Shown here piece after piece: positions 1 through 5,048 of a stretch of 17,582 nucleotides of DNA. The number at the start of each line of letters is the position of its first letter. Within the stretch, counting starts at the first letter, position 1. This DNA is from Syntrophomonas sp964422685 (GTDB lineage Bacteria > Bacillota > Syntrophomonadia > Syntrophomonadales > Syntrophomonadaceae). A model generated the notes under the pieces. That model saw nothing but the letters and a program-made list of their open reading frames with translations. It made no database searches and had not been told where the DNA came from. A program made the position numbers and the translations under genes. Location of the stretch: NCBI GenBank assembly GCA_964422685.1, contig CAYRCG010000027.1:1-17582 (forward strand), written 5' to 3'.

Positions 1-42
1 CATGCTATGCATTACCTCACTGCAAAAGTATTGTCATTACAT

Positions 43-72
43 ATTATACCATAAACACCATCGCTAGGTTAA
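43..72 (-). promoter_or_regulatory. Possible minus-strand promoter just past the rarA stop
   Basis: Read on the minus strand, TTAACC (67-72) is followed after 18 nt by TATAAT (43-48). The hexamer is preceded by TG and one base, which makes an extended -10. The -35 matches the consensus at only four positions. It would drive a minus-strand gene lying left of the window, which cannot be seen. Positions 1-74 hold no gene. Confidence 0.3.
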
Positions 73-74
73 TA

Positions 75-1391
75 CTATACCTCTTTTAGCTTGGACAGGA
101 ATGCACGGATATTTTGCTCATAGCCGTTTTCTCCCGCTTCGTAAAGTTTAATCCCTTTTATTTCTGGGGGGAGGTAGTCTTGTTCGACATAACCTCCATA
201 GTTATGCGGGTATTTATAAGCTATACCTTTGCCTAGGGCTGCTGCCGATTGCGGGTGCGAGCTATCGGCAATATGGGGTGGGATGATAATGCGGGGGGTG
301 TTATGTACTGTATGGACAGCCTTATCTATAGCCGTTTTACTGCTATTGCTTTTGGGGGCGGTAGCTAGATATATTGTAGCCTCGGCTAAGGGGATGCGGG
401 CCTCGGGCATTCCCACAAACTCCAAGGCTTTAGTAGCGGAAACGGCCAGGGTTAGAGCATAGGGGTCAGCCAGGCCTATATCCTCGGCGGCATGAACGAT
501 AAGCCGGCGGGCGATAAATTTAGGGTCCTCCCCTCCTTCCAGCATGGCAGCCAACCAGAATAATGCCGCATCCGGATCAGAGCCGCGGATGCTTTTAATA
601 AAGGCGGAAATGGTATCGTAATGATAGTCACCATTGCGATCGTACTTAATAATCAGGGGACCGGTAACCTTTTGGAGTAGTTCTGGAGTGACACTAAGGC
701 TGGCATCTTTACCGCCATAAGAATTATATAGGGTTTCCAGAATGTTGAGTGCGGTGCGGGCGTCGCCTTGCGCCGCCTGTATAATCATAGGCATAGCTTC
801 CTCATCTATGCTTATATCGTATTTCCCTAGGCCCCGTTCCGGGTCAGCCAGAGCCTGTTCAATAATATGGCGAAGGCATCCGGCATCCAAAGCATCCATA
901 AGATATAGCTTCATACGGGATAATAGGGCATTGTTCATCTCGTGAAGGGGGTTTTCCGTAGTCGCCCCGATCAGTATCAAAGTGCCATCTTCCACATAAG
1001 GCAACAACACATCCTGCTGGGCTTTATTAAAACGGTGTATTTCGTCTACGAAGATTATGGTCTTTTGTTGATAGTATTTTAGGCGATCGGCGGCATCAGC
1101 GGCAATCTTTCGTATATCGTTAACCCCGGAGCTAACGGCTTTGATAGCAGCATAGTGTGAGGAGGTAGTATGAGCTATTATATGGGCGATAGTGGTTTTG
1201 CCGCTACCCGGAGGGCCGTAAAGGACAAAGGATTGCAAACGGTCGCTGGCAATAGCCTGGCGCAAGGGAGAACCAGGCCCGATGATATGCCTTTGCCCCA
1301 TGACTTCATCTAAGTGACGCGGTCGCATACGCCAAGCCAGTGGGGCATAAGTATTAATATTTTCCTGTGAGGATAAAGAAAATAAATCCAT
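75..1391 (-). CDS. rarA: RarA/MgsA replication-associated recombination AAA+ ATPase
   Basis: RarA (MgsA, related to eukaryotic WRNIP1) is a cytosolic AAA+ ATPase that acts at stalled replication forks and interacts with SSB. The 438-residue protein has the expected order: a Walker A loop GPPGSGKT near residue 60, a Walker B with VDEIHRFNKAQQD, a sensor GATTENP, an SRM arginine-finger region, and a C-terminal tetramerisation domain with the HAAEDIGLADP signature. Length is normal for the family. The frame stays open upstream to 1538, but I place the start at 1389-1391. AGGAG lies about 8 nt before that ATG, the product then begins MDLFSL, and the upstream codons read through repeat-like leader DNA. 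The gene is divergent from mnmA and has its own promoter. In B. subtilis the neighbours between rarA and mnmA are cymR and a cysteine desulfurase; both are absent here. Confidence 0.95.
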   Translation of the reverse strand: MDLFSLSSQENINTYAPLAWRMRPRHLDEVMGQRHIIGPGSPLRQAIASDRLQSFVLYGPPGSGKTTIAHIIAHTTSSHYAAIKAVSSGVNDIRKIAADAADRLKYYQQKTIIFVDEIHRFNKAQQDVLLPYVEDGTLILIGATTENPLHEMNNALLSRMKLYLMDALDAGCLRHIIEQALADPERGLGKYDISIDEEAMPMIIQAAQGDARTALNILETLYNSYGGKDASLSVTPELLQKVTGPLIIKYDRNGDYHYDTISAFIKSIRGSDPDAALFWLAAMLEGGEDPKFIARRLIVHAAEDIGLADPYALTLAVSATKALEFVGMPEARIPLAEATIYLATAPKSNSSKTAIDKAVHTVHNTPRIIIPPHIADSSHPQSAAALGKGIAYKYPHNYGGYVEQDYLPPEIKGIKLYEAGENGYEQNIRAFLSKLKEV

Positions 1392-1437
1392 AGCTATTTC
1401 TCCTAAGAACATTTGATTCCGTCGCAAAAAATAATAG

Positions 1438-1457
1438 TTATGCATCCGTTTGCATAA
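1438..1457. repeat. Perfect 7-bp inverted repeat in the rarA leader
   Basis: TTATGCA (1438-1444), six bases, then TGCATAA (1451-1457) form a perfect palindromic site or hairpin. It lies about 46 nt upstream of the rarA start codon and inside the predicted transcript. It could be an operator or an RNA stem near the translation start. It does not match the Firmicute LexA box (CGAAC-N4-GTTCG). Function unknown. Confidence 0.45.
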
Positions 1458-1507
1458 ATACTCCGCTCGCAGCGACCTTAATAGCGACCGCAAAAAGCGT
1501 ACAGTGA

Positions 1508-1523
1508 GTCCGCGAGGGCGGAC
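1508..1523. other. Short perfect GC-rich hairpin in the rarA leader
   Basis: GTCCGC (1508-1513), loop GAGG, then GCGGAC (1518-1523) form a perfect 6-bp stem. It lies in the 5' part of the predicted rarA leader. No U-tract follows on the minus strand, so it is not a standard terminator. It may be part of a dispersed repeat: the nine bases GGACGCTAC directly 3' recur in the ireB-ruvX spacer. Confidence 0.35.
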
Positions 1524-1569
1524 GCTACGCCTGAGCAATTGTTAAATTCATATAACAAAACCTAAACTT

Positions 1570-1598
1570 ATTATAGAATAAATGTTCTGCCCTGCCAA
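1570..1598 (-). promoter_or_regulatory. Sigma-A type promoter for rarA
   Basis: On the minus strand TTGGCA (1593-1598; five of six bases match the -35 consensus) is followed by a 17-nt spacer (1576-1592) and a perfect TATAAT (1570-1575). Transcription would begin near 1563 and leave a leader of about 170 nt before the rarA start at 1391. This is one of the two best promoters in the window. Confidence 0.65.
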
Positions 1599-1599
1599 G

Positions 1600-1905
1600 G
1601 GAACAGCTACCCCACAACGGCACAACGGGTGAGAATTAGGGGAAGATTATTCGCCGTACTCGGAACGGCCTGGGGCTGCGCTTGGAACGATATAGACCGC
1701 ACTCGGATTGTCTATGCCCCCGTCATTGGGAGCAGTTTTAGACGCGGATTTTCGCTGACCCTCCGGGCGCTGATGGACGCTGATAGTATCCCGACCATTG
1801 AATAGCGGATGCCCTGACCCTTTCGTTTACCGTGGTGTATGTAGTGCGTGAGAACTGCGAGGAGCGGAGCAACGTGGCAATCTGCCCCCAATGAGCTTTG
1901 CAGTG
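1600..1905. repeat. Mosaic of degenerate dispersed repeats upstream of mnmA
   Basis: This stretch without a convincing gene holds pieces of at least two repeat types. One is the GTCATTGCGAGGAGC...GGCAATCT family: a partial unit at about 1720-1735, a diverged full core at 1853-1881, and related CTCGGAA/CTTGGAA pieces at 1644-1690. The other has CGCTGA three times (1753, 1768, 1778) after a GCGGATTTTC segment. Positions 1822-1854 match 3055-3083 in inverted orientation. A 78-codon minus-strand frame across this stretch (1712-1948) looks accidental. The mnmA promoter is not obvious; a TATAAT lies at 1926-1931. Confidence 0.6.
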
Positions 1906-1969
1906 TTGAGGTGCCTATAAATAGGTATAATAAAGGATATGAATTCAAAATGACTGAGGGGTGGGTATA

Positions 1970-2998
1970 ATGAAGGTCTCCGTATTGATGAGCGGGGGCT
2001 TGGATAGCACTGTCGCTGCTTTGTTATTGCGCGAACAGGGATATGAGGTAAGCGGGCTGACTATGCTGCATTGGCAGCAGGATACGGCGAAGAAGGCGGC
2101 ACTAATAGCAAAGGAATTGCAGATAGAGCATAATGTTGTGGATCTGCGGGAAGCCTTCTACTCATCCGTAGTAGATTATTTCTGTGCGGCCTATGAGAAA
2201 GGGCATACCCCCAATCCCTGTGTGAAATGCAACGAAAAAATTAAATTTGGCCTCTTATTAGATTCTGCGCTGTACGGGGGAGCAGATAGAGTGGCAAGCG
2301 GGCATTATGCTAGGATTGCCTTTGACGATAGGAACCATTGCTACCGTCTTATGAAAGGCATAGATGATAGCAAAGATCAGAGCTATTTTCTATATCGTTT
2401 AAATCAACCGCAGCTATCAAAGCTCATCTTCCCGCTAGGCGAATATAGAAAAGAAGAGGTTCGTGATATAGCACGCCGTTTCCATCTACCCCTGGCTGAG
2501 GAAAAAGATAGCCAGGAAGTGTGCTTTATAGATGGGGATTATCGGGAATATATCCGCCCACGGTCGAATTGCCCGGAAGGGGATTTCTTGGATAGGGAGG
2601 GCAAAAAGCTCGGGAGGCATCGGGGTATACCCTTCTATACTATTGGGCAGCGACGCGGTTTGGCGGTAAATGCCGGGCACCCATTATATGTGATAGAAAT
2701 CAACCCGGATAAGAACCAAATAATACTGGGGGATAATGAGGAATTATTTGGTAGGGAGCTTTATTTTAAAGAAAATCACTTTATCTGCCCTGACAATGCT
2801 AAGTTACCAATTAAGGTCAGGGCTAAAATCCGCTATGCTGCGAAAGAAGCTGAAGCTATTTTGGATCGGGTCGGAGATGGTACTTGGAGATTAACCTTTT
2901 CGGAAGCTCAACGGGCCATTACCCCTGGGCAAAGTGTGGTCTATTATCAGGGGGATTGCGTCTTGGGCGGAGGAACGATTATGGTATCAAAAGATTGA
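1970..2998 (+). CDS. mnmA: MnmA, tRNA U34 2-thiouridylase (Cys-triad variant)
   Basis: MnmA uses ATP to adenylate C2 of the wobble uridine U34 in tRNA Lys/Glu/Gln and then inserts sulfur relayed from a cysteine desulfurase. The PP-loop motif SGGLDS (residues 8-13), the SKDQSYF block (134-140), SQEVCF (181-186), YTIGQRRGL (223-231) and a C-terminal barrel domain identify it. Cys87 and Cys185 align with the E. coli catalytic pair. The motif usually read NPDxxCN is NPCVKCN here, which adds Cys84. The acidic/Cys-containing loop after the first conserved tryptophan is shortened, giving 342 residues against about 360-370 usually. I chose ATG 1970, with GAGGGG 8 nt upstream; an in-frame GTG at 1961 overlaps that Shine-Dalgarno. 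No cysteine desulfurase gene is adjacent. Repeat blocks flank the gene on both sides. Confidence 0.93.
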   Translation: MKVSVLMSGGLDSTVAALLLREQGYEVSGLTMLHWQQDTAKKAALIAKELQIEHNVVDLREAFYSSVVDYFCAAYEKGHTPNPCVKCNEKIKFGLLLDSALYGGADRVASGHYARIAFDDRNHCYRLMKGIDDSKDQSYFLYRLNQPQLSKLIFPLGEYRKEEVRDIARRFHLPLAEEKDSQEVCFIDGDYREYIRPRSNCPEGDFLDREGKKLGRHRGIPFYTIGQRRGLAVNAGHPLYVIEINPDKNQIILGDNEELFGRELYFKENHFICPDNAKLPIKVRAKIRYAAKEAEAILDRVGDGTWRLTFSEAQRAITPGQSVVYYQGDCVLGGGTIMVSKD

Positions 2999-3024
2999 TT
3001 TGCGACAAACTAAGAACAATGGAA

Positions 3025-3182
3025 ACGGGGTAAGATTCCTCGCTACGCTCGGAATTTTCACGCACTGCACCACGGTAAACGAATAATAATGCTGCCCTTG
3101 TCATTGCGGGGAGCGAAGCGACGCGGCAATCTTTAGTTCTTATTCATAGCAATGACATAGGGTTGCGCTCGGAATGATACGA
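3025..3182. repeat. Dispersed repeat block downstream of mnmA
   Basis: The core at 3100-3132 (GTCATTGCGGGGAGCG... to GGCAATCT) is a hairpin-capable element with ATTGC/GCAAT ends. Units of the form AGATTCCTCGCTACGCTCGGAA (about 3033-3054) and TTGCGCTCGGAATGA (about 3163-3177) surround it in the complementary sense. Closely related elements are known in many unrelated bacteria as short palindromic intergenic repeats. Positions 3055-3083 match 1822-1854 as an inverted copy with a 4-base gap. No gene or clear promoter is seen in the mnmA-PRC spacer. Confidence 0.65.
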
Positions 3183-3214
3183 GCATTTACATCGTTATAA
3201 AGGGGGGCAAACAC

Positions 3215-3682
3215 TTGAAAGCACGGAATGTCCGGAAACTGCCGGTATTTCTAATCTCCCAGGCGGAAAATATAGCAGAGGTAGAAAGGTCAGTTATCGG
3301 GGATGATTTCAGTATCATATATCTAGTGGTCAAAAAGGAAGACGGCGCAGCGGGACTTATTTTCCGAAATGATTTCGAATTAACTAAAGACGCGGTAAAA
3401 ATACGAGATTTGAACTGTATTAAATCCTATGCCTATGGGGAAGAATTATCAATAAACGAAAAAAGGCTGGGAGACACCGTGTTTGACCAGGGGGGAAAAG
3501 AACTAGGCATAGTTTCCGATTTTATTTTGTCCCCGGAAGAAAAACAAGTAGAAGGACTAGAACTCTCCTCCGGAAGCATTACCGATATTCTGCAGGGAAG
3601 AAGGGAATTACCCTTGCAGGAGATCTCCTGGAAAAGCGTCAACAGCGGGGTTCTGGCTAACGAAGGGAGCCAAAAGGGATGA
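3215..3682 (+). CDS. PRC-barrel domain protein (YrrD-like)
   Basis: This 155-residue soluble protein appears to carry two PRC-barrel-type beta domains, at about residues 5-70 and 78-130. The second is clear: RLGDTVFDQGGKELGIVSDFIL is the usual opening of a PRC barrel, shown here as three short pieces of one strand-turn-strand unit (RLGDTVF, GGKELG, IVSDFIL). PRC barrels occur in RimM and in photosynthetic reaction-centre H subunits and often mediate RNA or protein contacts; the specific role here is unknown. B. subtilis yrrD holds a similar place near alaS. The start is TTG 3215 with AGGGGGG 7 nt upstream; no better start exists. The stop overlaps the ATG of the next small gene (ATGA), so the two are very probably translationally coupled. 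Confidence 0.8.
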   Translation: MKARNVRKLPVFLISQAENIAEVERSVIGDDFSIIYLVVKKEDGAAGLIFRNDFELTKDAVKIRDLNCIKSYAYGEELSINEKRLGDTVFDQGGKELGIVSDFILSPEEKQVEGLELSSGSITDILQGRRELPLQEISWKSVNSGVLANEGSQKG

Positions 3683-3855
3683 TTATCAAATGTCCGGTCT
3701 GCGGAGGTTTACAGGTTGGCCGGGTAGGTAGTGATCAATATTATTGCTGGAATTGCTTTCTAGAGTTTAATTTCCGCCAAGGTTCGCTAAATCTTTACGA
3801 GGTGGCGGAGGACGGGACCTTAGTTGCCATGGAAGATTCCTCCCAGCTTATTTAG
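3679..3855 (+). CDS. Small zinc-ribbon protein of unknown function (58 aa)
   Basis: A short frame begins at ATG 3679, overlapping the TGA of the PRC-barrel gene by an ATGA junction, and ends at TAG 3853-3855. The 58-residue product has CPVC at residues 5-8 and CWNC at 23-26, a four-cysteine zinc-ribbon knuckle pair 14 residues apart, followed by an LEF/NFRQGSLNLYEV beta-rich segment and an acidic tail. The AAAAGGG at 3672-3678 directly before the ATG and the stop-start overlap support coupled expression. An 8-residue spacing of small and aromatic residues (GSDQYYCW) between the knuckles resembles other tiny ribbons that bind nucleic acid or act as adaptors. The function is not known. Its place between the PRC gene and the permease suggests an operon partner. 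Confidence 0.75.
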   Translation: MIIKCPVCGGLQVGRVGSDQYYCWNCFLEFNFRQGSLNLYEVAEDGTLVAMEDSSQLI

Positions 3856-3875
3856 AATGCAAAGGGAGGCTAATT

Positions 3876-4898
3876 ATGGCGACTGCCGGGAGTAGCAAGA
3901 TACTGCGCTATGGCGTTTTTATAATGGTGGTCTTAACCACCATTTATTTTTTGTTTCTGGTAAGGGAAGTATTGCTGAGCTTTTTTTTAGGGGGTATTTT
4001 GGCTTACCTGCTATTTCGCCCCGTTTCCTACCTGGAAAAGAAAGGCGTAAAAAGACTCTGGGGAATACTACTTGTCTATTTGTTGCTGTTCGCGGGCCTT
4101 TTTATGTTTTTTTCCTTGGCGGTGCCGGCGATGGTGATGGAATTAAATCAGATGACAAAAATACTTCCTGATTATGCGGAGCAGGCCGAGGACATTGGCC
4201 AAAAGATAGATGGCATGGAACTAGGAAAACTAACACCGATATTAAAAGAAAACCTTAAACAAATAGAAACCAAGCTCTTCGAGGGCTTAAAAGGCTTTTT
4301 GGGCGGGTTTTACAATTTTCTAGGAAAAATATTAGCATTAATATTTTCACCTATACTCGCTTTCTATATAGTCAACGATTGGGAAAAAATCCGCGATGCT
4401 TTTCTAGGCCTTTTTGCCCCTTCCGCCCGGCGGGAAATAAAAAGTGTTTTGGGGAAGGTAGATGATGCCCTGATCGAATTTCTCAAGGGGCATCTGATAA
4501 TCGCCACCTTTGTAGGAATCTTTACCGGGATAGCCGCCGCATTACTAGGGGTTAAATTCCCTTTTTTGATCGGATTCATAGCCGGGGTAGCGGATTTAAT
4601 ACCCTATTTTGGGGCTATTTTCGGAGGTTTTTTTGCAGTACTTATAGCCTTTAGCAACTCTCTGCAATTGGCTCTTTATATGGGTTTGGCTGTAATGCTC
4701 ATCCAGCAAATAGAGAGCAACCTTATCACTCCCCGAATTATGGGCGGAAAACTTGGGATGCACCCTCTTCTGATTGTTTTTGCTTTGCTGGCGGGCGGTA
4801 AACTAATAGGTATATGGGGTATGTTGCTGGCAGTTCCCCTGGCTGCTTCCCTCAAAGTTATCGCAGAATGGGCCTTCCTGAAGTTGGTGGAAAACTAA
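3876..4898 (+). CDS. AI-2E family (UPF0118) membrane transporter
   Basis: This 340-residue polytopic inner-membrane protein of the AI-2E/DUF20 permease family (like B. subtilis YrrI) shows about eight hydrophobic helices. There are two near the N-terminus (residues 11-50), one at about 62-85, then a soluble amphipathic region rich in K/E (about 90-140), and a C-terminal bundle from about 150. The family signatures PYFGAIFGG and the QQIESNLITPRIMGGKLGMHP region (residues about 240-300) are intact. Members export AI-2 or exchange cations such as Na+ for H+; the substrate cannot be read from sequence. The start ATG 3876 has GGGAGG 6 nt upstream. It lies 20 nt after the zinc-ribbon stop, probably in the same transcript, and immediately before alaS as in Bacillus. 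Confidence 0.88.
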   Translation: MATAGSSKILRYGVFIMVVLTTIYFLFLVREVLLSFFLGGILAYLLFRPVSYLEKKGVKRLWGILLVYLLLFAGLFMFFSLAVPAMVMELNQMTKILPDYAEQAEDIGQKIDGMELGKLTPILKENLKQIETKLFEGLKGFLGGFYNFLGKILALIFSPILAFYIVNDWEKIRDAFLGLFAPSARREIKSVLGKVDDALIEFLKGHLIIATFVGIFTGIAAALLGVKFPFLIGFIAGVADLIPYFGAIFGGFFAVLIAFSNSLQLALYMGLAVMLIQQIESNLITPRIMGGKLGMHPLLIVFALLAGGKLIGIWGMLLAVPLAASLKVIAEWAFLKLVEN

Positions 4899-4978
4899 CA
4901 AACTGACCTAGGATGCTAACCGCAGAATTTCCGGCTCGGTATTAAGCTGCGGGGAGACTTGGGATTAGTAATGGTAAG

Positions 4979-5007
4979 TTGACAAAGACGGCTTTCTACA
5001 AGAAAAT
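4979..5007 (+). promoter_or_regulatory. Candidate promoter for alaS
   Basis: A perfect TTGACA (4979-4984) is followed by a 17-nt spacer and GAAAAT (5002-5007), which matches TATAAT at four positions. It lies in the 150-nt gap between the permease and alaS. Upstream, CCGCAG (4920-4925) and CTGCGG (4947-4952) could form a weak stem. The gap has no T-box motif. Confidence 0.45.
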
Positions 5008-5048
5008 AGATTAACGATCTATATTTGTGGAAAAGAGGGGGAAATACT

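Noticed and set aside
1392..1538. N-terminal extension of RarA by 49 residues
   Set aside because: The extension is Arg-rich, encoded by hairpin and repeat-like DNA, lacks a ribosome binding site, and the family normally starts near the MDLFS segment.
1906..1931. Promoter for mnmA from TTGAGG (1906-1911) and TATAAT (1926-1931)
   Set aside because: The spacer is only 14 nt, too short for a normal sigma-A promoter. The TATAAT alone is noted in the repeat entry.
1712..1948. 78-codon open frame on the minus strand upstream of mnmA
   Set aside because: It runs across degenerate dispersed repeats, has no recognisable domain or coding bias, and its start sits next to the mnmA ribosome binding site. 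It is best explained as chance.
4899..5048. T-box leader upstream of alaS
   Set aside because: The gap is only about 150 nt and lacks the conserved T-box sequence (AGGGTGGNACCGCG) and an antiterminator/terminator pair.
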